Source: Thermoproteus sp. UBA157
Lineage (GTDB): Archaea; Thermoproteota; Thermoprotei; Thermoproteales; Thermoproteaceae
Direction of reading: 5' to 3'
DNA: 30,359 nucleotides
Assembly: GCA_002497345.1 (NCBI GenBank)
Contig: DANS01000043.1
Span: forward strand, 1 to 30,359
Part shown: positions 14,110 through 21,380 of the stretch, one piece after another
Layout: each line of letters opens with the position of its first letter
Numbering within the stretch: position 1 is the first letter of the stretch
Program-made: the position numbers and the translations under genes
Notes under the pieces: generated by a model
The model's database searches: none
The model's input: the letters and a program-made list of their open reading frames with translations, nothing else
Told to the model about the DNA's origin: nothing

Positions 14110-15467
14110 GCCGGCATTGGGCCAAGGCCTATCTTCCTCCTATATTCGCCGTATGCCTCCATGACTCTCTCGTGCCATCTATCGAGGCCCTCCGGCGATC
14201 TGGGGTACTCTAGGTATAGGTCGCCTATTCTCTTGGCGTACTGCATGGCCGTATATAGCTTCATGAGGAGGCCGGGCCTCGTCGCAAACTGGAGGGCTAT
14301 CCTCATCTTGTCCACTACGGACAAGCTCACGCCCTTGGAGGATATGTCGAGGACGTCCTCCTCGGTCAAGAGCCTCCTCGAGAGGCCGAAGTTCAAGTCG
14401 TCGTTGTCGAGGGTCTGGAGCATCAGCCGCACCACGTCCAGCTGGGCTTGTTTGTGGCCGTATTCGTTCATGTAGTCTAAGTTATAGCCCCAGAGGGCCT
14501 CCGCATCGAAGTTGCCGACGGCGAAGGCCTTCTCTATAGCCTTGGCCGCGAGCTCCCCCGTCAACAGCGCTTGCCCTATGCCCCCGCCGTGTATGGGGTT
14601 AACGGCGGCGGCAGCATCGCCCACGGCCAACACGCCGTTGCCCACGAGGGACTTCAAGGGGCGCCGCGTCGGTATGAAGCCGCCGCCCATGTGGACCTTC
14701 CCGCGTATTTTGTACCTGGGCTCGAGGTATTTCTTGTAGTTCGCACTGGGGTTGATCTTTAAAACGCCCCATATGCCCAGCCCGACGTTGAGGAAGTCCG
14801 AGGAGTAGGGGAAAACCCACCAATAACCGCCGGGAGATATCATTTGGTCAAGGTATATTTTGATGTACTGAGGATTCTCGACCTCGCCGTCGATGTAGAA
14901 AACCTCCCTATAGGCGTGGGACACGTCCTCGGGATGTAGCCTCTCGGAGATGGGCCACGTGTCGGGCAACTTGGTCCTTATGACGCCGACGGATCCCGAG
15001 GCGTCCACGACGACTTTAGCCCTGAACTCCTTGTGGACGCCCTGCCTGTTATCGGTGGCCTTGACGCCCACGACGTGTCCGTTCTCGAGCAGAGGCGCCA
15101 CGGCCGTGTGGCCCTCGAAGAACGCCGCGCCGGCGTTGATGGCCTCCTTGACGAGCCATTTGCCCCAGTTGAAGCGGTCGAGCATGTAGCCCTCCCCAGC
15201 TATGAGGTACCGGGTCCTCATGTCGGGGCTATAGAGCTCCACGCCCTTTATGTCGTTGACGAATATCTTGGGATTAGGCGTAAGGAAGCGGGACATCCTA
15301 TCGACGTGGTGTTTGCCGAGCGCATCGCCGCAGGTCTTGACGCCGACTTTATCGCCGCTCTTGGAGTCCATGAAGGCGACCTTGAAGCCCTTCTTGGCAA
15401 GGTGATAAGCGGTATAGGCGCCTGCTGTCCCAGCGCCGACTACGACGACATCGTAGCTTTCGGACAT
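14106..15467 (-). CDS. Geranylgeranyl reductase family FAD enzyme
   Basis: The 453-aa product has an N-terminal dinucleotide fold GAGTAG (11-16), Cys46 in the KTCGDAL segment typical of archaeal geranylgeranyl reductases, the substrate-channel motif YWWVFP (215-220), and the FAD motif GDAAAAVNPIHGGGI (283-297). These enzymes saturate the double bonds of geranylgeranyl chains in archaeal ether lipids using reduced FAD at the membrane. The gene leads a three-gene operon with an aldolase and riboflavin kinase, linking flavin supply to a flavoenzyme. The ATG is 24 nt from TATA ctatttaaagc (15486-15496). Confidence 0.92.
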   Translation of the reverse strand: MSESYDVVVVGAGTAGAYTAYHLAKKGFKVAFMDSKSGDKVGVKTCGDALGKHHVDRMSRFLTPNPKIFVNDIKGVELYSPDMRTRYLIAGEGYMLDRFNWGKWLVKEAINAGAAFFEGHTAVAPLLENGHVVGVKATDNRQGVHKEFRAKVVVDASGSVGVIRTKLPDTWPISERLHPEDVSHAYREVFYIDGEVENPQYIKIYLDQMISPGGYWWVFPYSSDFLNVGLGIWGVLKINPSANYKKYLEPRYKIRGKVHMGGGFIPTRRPLKSLVGNGVLAVGDAAAAVNPIHGGGIGQALLTGELAAKAIEKAFAVGNFDAEALWGYNLDYMNEYGHKQAQLDVVRLMLQTLDNDDLNFGLSRRLLTEEDVLDISSKGVSLSVVDKMRIALQFATRPGLLMKLYTAMQYAKRIGDLYLEYPRSPEGLDRWHERVMEAYGEYRRKIGLGPMPA

Positions 15468-15565
15468 GACCCCGCCTCGCTCCCCCTATTTAAAGCATTT
15501 TTCCCGATTGCCCGATACAAACACGGAGATGCTACTGATATTAACGCCTGCCCCCCGCCCAAATT

Positions 15566-15973
15566 GTGACCAGCCCTAAGGCCAAGGGCGCCTCCAAGGA
15601 GAGATCGGTCGCGAATATGTTGTGGGAGAGGGGATGCGCCGTGTTGCGCGGCTGCTCCTCCGGCGGCGGCGTGAAGAAGAGGTTCGTGCCAGACGTGGTG
15701 GCCATATGCGCGGGCAAGGTGCTCGTGATGGAGCTCAAATATAGGGCCAAGAGATCCACGGTAAAAGTTGAAAGAGAAAAAGCCGAGGGGCTTCTGGAAT
15801 TCGCGGCGCGATCGGGAGGCAAGGCCTACGTCTTGGTTAAATTCGGGAGGGGGCCTTGGAAGGTCTTCGAGGTGGTCCAGCCCAGCGACGTGATAATAAG
15901 CGCTGAGGCCTACGACGGGGCGCTTGAGCTGGAGCATCTGTTGCTCTCGCTCTTCAACAAACAATTAATATAG
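15566..15973 (+). CDS. hjc: Holliday junction resolvase Hjc
   Basis: This 135-aa nuclease matches archaeal Hjc in length and motifs: SKERSVANML with catalytic Glu12, a short SSGGG loop, VPDVVA with Asp43, and VMELKYR with Glu56 and Lys58. Hjc dimers cut four-way junctions during recombination and fork repair. The GTG start is 25 nt from TATA gatattaac (15537-15545). It is transcribed divergently from the geranylgeranyl reductase operon and followed at 13 bp by a small unknown gene. Confidence 0.93.
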   Translation: MTSPKAKGASKERSVANMLWERGCAVLRGCSSGGGVKKRFVPDVVAICAGKVLVMELKYRAKRSTVKVEREKAEGLLEFAARSGGKAYVLVKFGRGPWKVFEVVQPSDVIISAEAYDGALELEHLLLSLFNKQLI

Positions 15974-15986
15974 CATCGAATAAGCC

Positions 15987-16226
15987 GTGGCCGAGGATCT
16001 AAGCGCCCTCTTGGAGCTGGTCAAGGCAAAGGCCAAGGAGCCTTTGAAGTACGCGAAGGCCGTCTACGATCCTAAGACCAAGACATATAGGCTCAAGCTG
16101 GTCTTGTTGAAGCCCATGCCGTTCTCGGCGCTGAGTGAGATAGTCGCTGCGGCCGAGGCGCGCGGCTACCAAGTGAGCATATACGCGCCCCACGCGCGGG
16201 CCATCCGCCTAGATCTCCGGAAGTAG
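15987..16226 (+). CDS. Small conserved-looking protein, unknown
   Basis: The 79-aa product has a charged N-terminal helix rich in Ala and Lys. Beta strands (YDPKTKTYRLKLVLL), a second helix and a terminal strand follow. It has no Cys, no membrane segment and no motif I recognise. The GTG start is only 13 bp after hjc, so it may share its mRNA, although an AT-rich element at the end of hjc (about 15963-15971) could be its own promoter. Confidence 0.65.
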   Translation: MAEDLSALLELVKAKAKEPLKYAKAVYDPKTKTYRLKLVLLKPMPFSALSEIVAAAEARGYQVSIYAPHARAIRLDLRK

Positions 16227-16254
16227 AGATATAAAGCGTTGGCTTCGTCCGCAT

Positions 16255-16932
16255 ATGCAAGTGAAGTGGTTCGGGCATGCGTTCTTCCTGGTGGAAACGG
16301 GGTCGCTCAAAATACTCATAGATCCGTGGGCCACCCACCCGCTCTCGCCGACTACGGTCGACGAAGTCGTGAAGCTGAAGCCCAACTACATATTGGTGAC
16401 GCACGACCACCTCGACCATCTGGGCGAATCGGTGGATATATCCAAGAAGACGGGGGCTCCGATAGTCGGCACCTACGAGCTATCGCTGGAAGTGGCCGAG
16501 AAGGGGGTGCCCGAGGCTCAGACCATCGGCATGAACATAGGAGGCACGGTGAAGCTCGGCGACGGCGTTGAGGTCTACATGACTCCGGCTCTGCACACGG
16601 CCAACCGCGGCGCGCCCACGGGCTTCGTCATATCCACACCCGAGGGGAGTATATATCACGCAGGGGATACGGGAGTCTTCGGCGATATGGAGCTAATAGG
16701 GAGGATGTTCGACATAGACGTTGCCTTGCTCCCCATAGGCGGCTTCTACACCATGGGCCCCCGCGAAGCTGCGTGGGCCGTGCAGCTCCTTAGGGCCAAG
16801 TCGGTGGTGCCCATGCACTACAACACGTTCCCCGTCATCAAGCAAGACCCCGAGGACTTCAAGTCCAGAGTCGAGGCCGTGTCCAACAGTAAAGTATACG
16901 TCATGAAGCCGGGGGAGGTCTTGAGAATCTAA
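16255..16932 (+). CDS. UPF0173-type metallo-beta-lactamase-fold hydrolase
   Basis: The 225-aa product has the metallo-beta-lactamase metal motif H50-D-H-L-D-H55, a nearby His8, then HTAN and a HAGDTGVF segment providing the bridging Asp, and MHYNTFP near the end. These match the UPF0173/UlaG-like group. The natural substrate of this family is unknown. TATA gagatataaag (16226-16236) is 24 nt from the ATG, so it is probably an independent leaderless transcript. Its stop overlaps the stop of the convergent gene by 4 bp. Confidence 0.9.
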   Translation: MQVKWFGHAFFLVETGSLKILIDPWATHPLSPTTVDEVVKLKPNYILVTHDHLDHLGESVDISKKTGAPIVGTYELSLEVAEKGVPEAQTIGMNIGGTVKLGDGVEVYMTPALHTANRGAPTGFVISTPEGSIYHAGDTGVFGDMELIGRMFDIDVALLPIGGFYTMGPREAAWAVQLLRAKSVVPMHYNTFPVIKQDPEDFKSRVEAVSNSKVYVMKPGEVLRI

Positions 16933-17417
16933 AGCACTTCCAACTCCTTATAGGCGTCGCAGAGCAAGAGCTCCGCGGGAGCACAATGCGTACATCTATC
17001 GCATTTGAGGCGGCCCCGCAACGCCTCCTCGATCCACCTTGGGTTGAACGCGTCGGCCCTCACGAAGAGGCCCTCCACGATCCTCGCGTCCAGCTTGGCG
17101 AGCTGGGCCGCGTCCTCAACCAAGTAGTACCCCCTTATTCCAGCGCCCGGCCTCAACAAGGGCCTTATTTTTCTGCCCCTGATCGTTAAACCGTCGACTA
17201 GGATGTTCAGATCGGGCCTTATCTCTTGAGCCATCCTCACCAACACCTTGTTTTTGGTCCTAATAGCGATTGCGGAGTAGGCCGTCCTCAAGGCCGTCAT
17301 GACGCATCGTAAGCTTTCGTCCACGTAGGGCACCACGTTGGGCCTAATCGCTTCGCAGATGGGGACAAGTAAGGGGAGTTCCGTCTCGATTACGCGATCT
17401 GCATATAGCCCGATCAC
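16929..17417 (-). CDS. Unknown protein with C-terminal Cys cluster, in operon with TBP
   Basis: The 162-aa product has alternating strands and helices up to about residue 135, ending in a compact cluster C139-x2-C142-x2-C145-x7-C153. That cluster could bind zinc or an Fe-S cluster. I do not recognise the family. The GTG start overlaps the TGA of the TBP gene as GTGA, a sign of translational coupling. This raises the possibility of a role in basal transcription or nucleic-acid handling, but that is inference from context only. Confidence 0.75.
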   Translation of the reverse strand: MIGLYADRVIETELPLLVPICEAIRPNVVPYVDESLRCVMTALRTAYSAIAIRTKNKVLVRMAQEIRPDLNILVDGLTIRGRKIRPLLRPGAGIRGYYLVEDAAQLAKLDARIVEGLFVRADAFNPRWIEEALRGRLKCDRCTHCAPAELLLCDAYKELEVL

Positions 17418-18028
17418 TCCTCGCCCCCCTCGAGCTCCTCTTCCTCGACCCCGCCGCCCTCCTCGACGTATAGAACGCCTATCTCCTTGAGCTTGTCGTA
17501 CAGCTGCTGCACAGCGACCGCGACGTCCTTTTCGGACTTAGCGCCGGTGCACACTATCTTTCCGGAGCCAAATATGAGGACGACCACTCTGGGATTCGTC
17601 ATTCTATATATAAGGCCTGGGAACTGCTCTGGCTCATACATGGCGTTTTCCAACAAAAGGGCGGCTTGCTCCAGGTCCACCTCGGCGTTGAGGCTGCCCG
17701 AGGCGACTATGTTCTGCACTTGGACCTCCGGATTGAGCGGCACATTAGCGCCGTGGTCGTTCAGAAGCTTCACGAGGGCGTGGACGGCGTTTTTGAGGTC
17801 GTTCTCGTTCTTGGCGCCCGTGCACACCATTTTGCCAGTTCTGAAAATCAATGCGGATATCCTCGGCTTAGTTAGCCTGAGAATAAGGCCTGGGAATTGA
17901 TCCGGGTTGTACTCGGCGACAGGCAAGCGCTCAGCCAGTTGTTCCAAGTCTAGCTCAACGCCGAGGTTCACCGTGGCCACGATGTTCTCTATCTTGTGAG
18001 AGGGGCCACGGGGTTTAAAAGGTTCCAT
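17414..18028 (-). CDS. tbp: TATA-box-binding protein TBP
   Basis: The 204-aa product shows the TBP pseudo-twofold repeat. Each half runs from an IEN/VQNIVA strand through a PEQFPGLI or PDQFPGLI motif and a PR..ALIF or PR..VLIF strand to a KMVCTGAK or KIVCTGAK motif. It bends TATA DNA and recruits TFB. The last 25 or so residues form an acidic, Gly/Glu-rich tail, as in several crenarchaeal TBPs. The ATG is about 22 nt from a TATA element (tatttaaat, about 18046-18054), so TBP may act at its own promoter like any leaderless gene. Confidence 0.97.
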   Translation of the reverse strand: MEPFKPRGPSHKIENIVATVNLGVELDLEQLAERLPVAEYNPDQFPGLILRLTKPRISALIFRTGKMVCTGAKNENDLKNAVHALVKLLNDHGANVPLNPEVQVQNIVASGSLNAEVDLEQAALLLENAMYEPEQFPGLIYRMTNPRVVVLIFGSGKIVCTGAKSEKDVAVAVQQLYDKLKEIGVLYVEEGGGVEEEELEGGEE

Positions 18029-18065
18029 ATCAACTTCTTAAACCCTATTTAAATACATAGTCGTG

Positions 18066-18088
18066 AAAAAAGGCCGGTTAGAGCGGCC
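18066..18088 (-). terminator. Hairpin plus T6, intrinsic-terminator-like
   Basis: On the minus strand, GGCCG, a 7-nt loop and CGGCC form a 5-bp GC stem (18088-18072), followed directly by six T residues (18071-18066). It lies just upstream of the TBP promoter and would separate any upstream transcript from TBP. Confidence 0.45.
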
Positions 18089-18122
18089 GCAAAGGCGCGA
18101 GGCGTAGAAAGGCTTCGGCCAC
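18066..18122 (-). ncRNA. Candidate short transcript (possible 14-aa peptide) between S25e and TBP
   Basis: The near-symmetric TATA of the S25e gene (gcttataaat, 18143-18152) is 25 nt from a minus-strand GTG at 18122. That GTG opens a 14-codon frame beginning MAEAFLR and ending in TAA at 18078, inside the loop of the hairpin that precedes a T6 run. Promoter, start, stop and terminator-like hairpin thus fit in about 60 nt. It could be a divergent non-coding by-product of the S25e promoter. Expression is not shown by sequence. Confidence 0.3.
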
Positions 18123-18171
18123 GTATACGCTGGCGGCTCTAAGCTTATAAATCCGCTGCACCCCGTGTTTT

Positions 18172-18513
18172 ATGGGCGGCAAGAAGAGGCCGACTCTAAG
18201 CCAGTTGGCCAAGAAAGCCGAAAAAGCCCAGCAACAACAGCAACAGCAAGCACAAGCGAAGGCCAAGAAGAAGGAGGAGGGAGGGGCCAGAAGGCAAGCT
18301 CAATCCGCGTTTGACAAATTGCTGGAGGCGTTGGCCAAGGACGTCCAATCAATGCCTATTGTCACCGTCTACGACGTCGCCAGCAAATACGGCGTTAAGA
18401 TGACGGTGGCCCAAAGGGCTCTCAGAGCGTTGAGGGAGAAAGGCGATTTGGTGCTGGTGGTCAAGGGCCATAGGACCGAGGCGTACGTGCCGGCCCGCAG
18501 AGCGGCCAGCTAG
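18172..18513 (+). CDS. rps25e: Small-subunit ribosomal protein S25e
   Basis: The 113-aa product starts MGGKKRPTLSQ, the usual archaeal S25e N-terminus, and ends in a winged-helix domain (residues 45-110) with the motif VYDVASKYGVKM. It belongs to the 30S subunit head. The linker has seven consecutive Gln (residues about 20-26) followed by Ala/Lys repeats, longer than I expect for the family. TATA gcttataaat is 25 nt from the ATG. The TAG stop shares CTAG with the convergent gene. Confidence 0.95.
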   Translation: MGGKKRPTLSQLAKKAEKAQQQQQQQAQAKAKKKEEGGARRQAQSAFDKLLEALAKDVQSMPIVTVYDVASKYGVKMTVAQRALRALREKGDLVLVVKGHRTEAYVPARRAAS

Positions 18514-19220
18514 AGCTTCGTCTCCCTTTTAATCTCCAAGCTCTTCTTCAGGTTCACTACGCCGAGCTCGTGTAGCTCAACCACGTCGTATGACCTAAGC
18601 ACGTTCAAGATGCGCTTAATGATGTCTGGATCGACCTTGGCGCTTCGTCTAATATCGTCGAGAAATCTCAATATGCCAACGCTGGGGTAATTGGAGAGGT
18701 ACGTCATGACGGAGCTCAACACCCGCTCCGCATCAGTGGGGCCGAGGCCTGTGGCTTCGGCTATGCTCTCGACTAACCTGGCCCGATCGATTTGGCCCGC
18801 CGACTCCTGGCGGGCGGGTTGGGCGTTTTCCGTTCGCGGGATCTCGCGTTGCGGGGCTCGCTCCGGCGCCGGTTGGCTCGCGGCAGGCGGCTCCTCCTTC
18901 TTGGGAGGGGTCTCCGCCTTCTTGACGGGGATTTCCTCGGGGGGCTCACTCCGCTTCTCCTCAGTGCTGGGCAGTTTTCGGGTTTCGACAACTCCGCGCG
19001 AAGCGGCCTTCCTCTTGGTTATATCGAACAAGCTCAGCTGCTTCCCCTTTTCTCTCCTGGGGGTCTCCGCCTTCGGCGGGCCTTGGTAGAGCCTAATTGT
19101 GAGGGGGCCTATGTGGATCTCGGGGCCGTCCGCCTCGCAGCCTTGCTTCGCGCAGATTATGGAGGCCCCGAGTACGCCTATGAGCTCACTGCTCTTTAAG
19201 TCCGCTTTCTTGCTCAACAT
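18510..19220 (-). CDS. Unknown protein with Pro/Glu-rich linker
   Basis: The 236-aa product has a short N-terminal beta-rich region with two Cys (about 23 and 28), a low-complexity Pro/Glu/Lys linker (about 50-145), and a helical C-terminal domain (about 148-236) containing LVESIAEATGL and VDPDIIKRILNVL. No enzyme motif is visible. The C-terminal domain could be helical DNA- or protein-binding. The ATG overlaps the end of the wHTH regulator gene by 35 bp, so the two are probably one operon. The stop shares CTAG with S25e. Confidence 0.7.
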   Translation of the reverse strand: MLSKKADLKSSELIGVLGASIICAKQGCEADGPEIHIGPLTIRLYQGPPKAETPRREKGKQLSLFDITKRKAASRGVVETRKLPSTEEKRSEPPEEIPVKKAETPPKKEEPPAASQPAPERAPQREIPRTENAQPARQESAGQIDRARLVESIAEATGLGPTDAERVLSSVMTYLSNYPSVGILRFLDDIRRSAKVDPDIIKRILNVLRSYDVVELHELGVVNLKKSLEIKRETKL

Positions 19221-19425
19221 TGAGGCGCCAATACGCTATTTTCCCGCGCCTGACCTCCTTTATCACCCCTTCCCGCTCCAATATCTTCAAGACGTAGAAT
19301 ATCTGGCTGTGGCTCATGCCTGTGAGCCTCATTATGGCGCTGGTTGTCAACTCCCCATGCTTCCTCAACAACTCCACTATCTGGTCCTTCCTTTGTAAAA
19401 CCTTGTCGGTAGGTCTGCGGGGCAT
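19186..19425 (-). CDS. Winged-helix transcription regulator (ArsR/MarR-like)
   Basis: The 79-aa product is a single wHTH domain: a helix DQIVELLRKHG, then ELTTSAIMRLTG, a recognition helix SHSQIFYVLKILE, and a wing VIKEVRRGKIAYW. It has no sensor Cys. The ATG at 19425 is chosen because TATA cttttttaac (19444-19453, minus orientation) is 24 nt upstream; a TTG six bases earlier is less likely. It is cotranscribed with the overlapping 236-aa gene. Its target is unknown. Confidence 0.85.
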   Translation of the reverse strand: MPRRPTDKVLQRKDQIVELLRKHGELTTSAIMRLTGMSHSQIFYVLKILEREGVIKEVRRGKIAYWRLNVEQESGLKEQ

Positions 19426-19544
19426 ATACAACTCTGGGCACGGCTTTTTTAACTTAAAGGTCTATAAAAACGATATTATCCCTGCACTTGGCCCGTCGCT
19501 GTTAATAGTGGCGCAACTAATAGGCGCGGGGGCCTTCCGGGCGT

Positions 19545-19781
19545 CTATGCGCCGAGTCTGGATCCATGAGCCTTAAGGCCTCCATGGGCGGTGGATAAGC
19601 ATATCGTCGTCTGGATCGAATCCGCCAACAGTTCGTTTTTCGCCACGTCTATGCGGAACGCAAAACCGCCCACCTTCACGGATATCTCCCTGGTCCCGTT
19701 CAAGAGCGCCGCCGCCTCGTCGCTGATGCGCCACTCGTCCTCGCAATGGCTGATTAGGAATACAACTTAATCCATATCCAT
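19545..19781 (-). pseudogene. Small gene interrupted by an early in-frame stop
   Basis: A TATA element (ctttaaga, 19801-19808) lies 23-29 nt before two in-frame ATGs (19781, 19775). The frame reads two Met-Asp pairs, then TAA as codon 5, then 73 open codons to TAG at 19545. After the stop, codon third positions are mostly G or C and the translation looks protein-like (VVFLISHCEDEWRISD, VKVGGFAFRIDVAKNELL). A single CAA-to-TAA change would explain it. A different start codon, recoding or a base error are alternatives. The family is not recognised. The rest of 19426-19846 holds only the wHTH promoter. Confidence 0.5.
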
Positions 19782-19846
19782 AAAACAACATATGGAAGAT
19801 CTTAAAGATTTCAACAAGCCGCTGCGAATTCTTGAGGTTGCCAGCG

Positions 19847-20896
19847 TTATTCGAAGAGCTTTATCATCTTTCTGTTCTTCAGATATGTAGCGTAGTCTAC
19901 GTATATCTTATCCGCGAGCATCTCGTCGACTTTGGGCACGTCGGCTTTCTGCCTCTCGAGTACGGCGTCTGTGACGTTGAGGACAAAGGCGTTGGAGCCA
20001 GCGCCGGAGCCGAATGTGACCAGTAGTATCTTGTCGCCGGGCTTCGCTTGCTCGAGAACTCTCGCAAGCCCCATTAGGGCTGAGGCGTTGTAGGTATTGC
20101 CTATATGCGTTACAACTATGCCCGGCTTTACCTTCTCGGGCGGGAAGCCCAGAATAGTGGCGGCCCTCATGGGGAATCTGCCGTTGGGCTGATGGAAGAT
20201 GGCGTAGGCGAAGTCCGAGACCTTATAGCCGTATTTCTCCATTACGCCTTTGGCGGCGCCGACTACGTGCCGGAAGTAGGCGGGTTCGCCCGTGAAGCCC
20301 TCCCCGTGCATGGGATAGGGCGAGCCCTCCCTGCGCCAGAAGTCCGGGGTGTCGGAATTGTACGTGTATATAGCCTCGAACTCGGCCGCAACTCCGTCTT
20401 TGCCTATCACGTAGGCGACGCCTCCGCTACTGGCCGAGTAGTCTAGATGTTCGCCGGGCTCCCCCTGCGAGGTGTCGGTCCCGACCGCGAGGCCGTATTC
20501 GATCCTCCCCGACTCGACGAGGCCAGTTATGGCCACGATGCCGTCGGAGGCGGCCTTGCAGGCGAACTCCATATCTACTGCGAATACGTTGTTGGGAAGT
20601 CCCAAGGCATCGATCAGTATCGACGATATGGGCTTGACGGCATACGGCTTGGACTCCGTGCCGGAGTACACAGCCCCTATCTTCTTGGGGTCCACGTTGC
20701 CCCTCCTCAAGGCCCTTCTGGCGGCCTCCGTGGCTATGGTGACCGCGTCCTCGTCGTAGCCCTCCACCGATTTCTCGTAGACCAGATATATGTCTATTAT
20801 CCTCTGCGGGTCGTCGCCCCACGTGGCGGCTATGTCCTCGGTTCTGATGCGGTATTTGGGAATATACGCCCCCCAGCTGACTATGCCGACCTTCAT
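19847..20896 (-). CDS. mvaS: Hydroxymethylglutaryl-CoA synthase
   Basis: The 349-aa product is of archaeal HMG-CoA synthase length. The catalytic triad is visible: Glu81 (GTESKPYAVKP), nucleophilic Cys113 (EFACKAASDG) and His235 (AIFHQPNGRFP). It condenses acetyl-CoA with acetoacetyl-CoA, the second mevalonate step. The ATG overlaps the stop of the DUF35 gene (ATGA). In methanogens, thiolase, DUF35 protein and this synthase form one complex that passes acetoacetyl-CoA along, and the same three families adjoin here. Confidence 0.95.
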   Translation of the reverse strand: MKVGIVSWGAYIPKYRIRTEDIAATWGDDPQRIIDIYLVYEKSVEGYDEDAVTIATEAARRALRRGNVDPKKIGAVYSGTESKPYAVKPISSILIDALGLPNNVFAVDMEFACKAASDGIVAITGLVESGRIEYGLAVGTDTSQGEPGEHLDYSASSGGVAYVIGKDGVAAEFEAIYTYNSDTPDFWRREGSPYPMHGEGFTGEPAYFRHVVGAAKGVMEKYGYKVSDFAYAIFHQPNGRFPMRAATILGFPPEKVKPGIVVTHIGNTYNASALMGLARVLEQAKPGDKILLVTFGSGAGSNAFVLNVTDAVLERQKADVPKVDEMLADKIYVDYATYLKNRKMIKLFE

Positions 20897-21291
20897 GGCC
20901 TCGGCCTGAACTTATAGCCGTACATCACTAGGCCGTATTTGCCGTCCACCACAACCCGCCTGAATACGACCTCCATCCTCTGGCCGGGCTTCAACTTCTC
21001 GGGCATAGCGTCGACTATCTGGCCCAGCACCTTCACGGGGCCGAGCTTGACGAGCCCTATCACGAGGGGCTTCTGCTTCAAGAAGTCCGTGGGGACCGAT
21101 CTGAGCACGGTGAACTCCACGAGCTCGCCCTCGTGCGGCAGTTGGTAGTCCTCGAGCTCCGCCGAGCCGCACTTAGTACATTTGACGACTGGCGGGTAGT
21201 ACACCTCCCCGCATTTCTTGCATCGCTTGGCGACCAGCCTGTAGTAAGCTGGGATATTGCGCCAATACAGAGGCACTGATTCATGTTCCAT
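20893..21291 (-). CDS. DUF35 Zn-ribbon/OB-fold bridging protein
   Basis: The 132-aa product has an N-terminal rubredoxin-like zinc ribbon with Cys24, 27, 38 and 41 (CKKC and CTKC), followed by an OB-fold domain (about 50-130). This is the DUF35 family, whose archaeal member holds thiolase and HMG-CoA synthase together and shares their CoA-binding site. It has its own TATA (21311-21323), 26 nt before the ATG, and is translationally coupled to mvaS. Confidence 0.93.
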   Translation of the reverse strand: MEHESVPLYWRNIPAYYRLVAKRCKKCGEVYYPPVVKCTKCGSAELEDYQLPHEGELVEFTVLRSVPTDFLKQKPLVIGLVKLGPVKVLGQIVDAMPEKLKPGQRMEVVFRRVVVDGKYGLVMYGYKFRPRP

Positions 21292-21310
21292 GCGTTGTCG
21301 TACGCGCCTT

Positions 21311-21323
21311 GTTTATATATTTT
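21311..21323 (-). promoter_or_regulatory. Internal TATA box for DUF35-mvaS
   Basis: The run gtttatatatttt gives a minus-strand TATA box 26 nt before the DUF35 ATG. It lies in the 89-bp gap after the thiolase-like gene, so DUF35-mvaS can be expressed apart from that gene. Confidence 0.65.
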
Positions 21324-21380
21324 GCTATATCTTATAACGTCAGAAGTCGAGATAGAGCATGATGCCTCGAAAAGCTGGGG

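Noticed and set aside
18063..18107. 14-codon plus-strand frame starting GTG beside the TBP promoter
   Set aside because: The nearest TATA is only about 13 nt upstream and oriented for TBP; no sign of translation.
19457..19576. Plus-strand promoter-like element with short frames near 19488-19576
   Set aside because: The expected start gives only a 5-codon frame; a 22-codon GTG frame lacks correct spacing. The AT-rich element is better explained by the wHTH promoter region.
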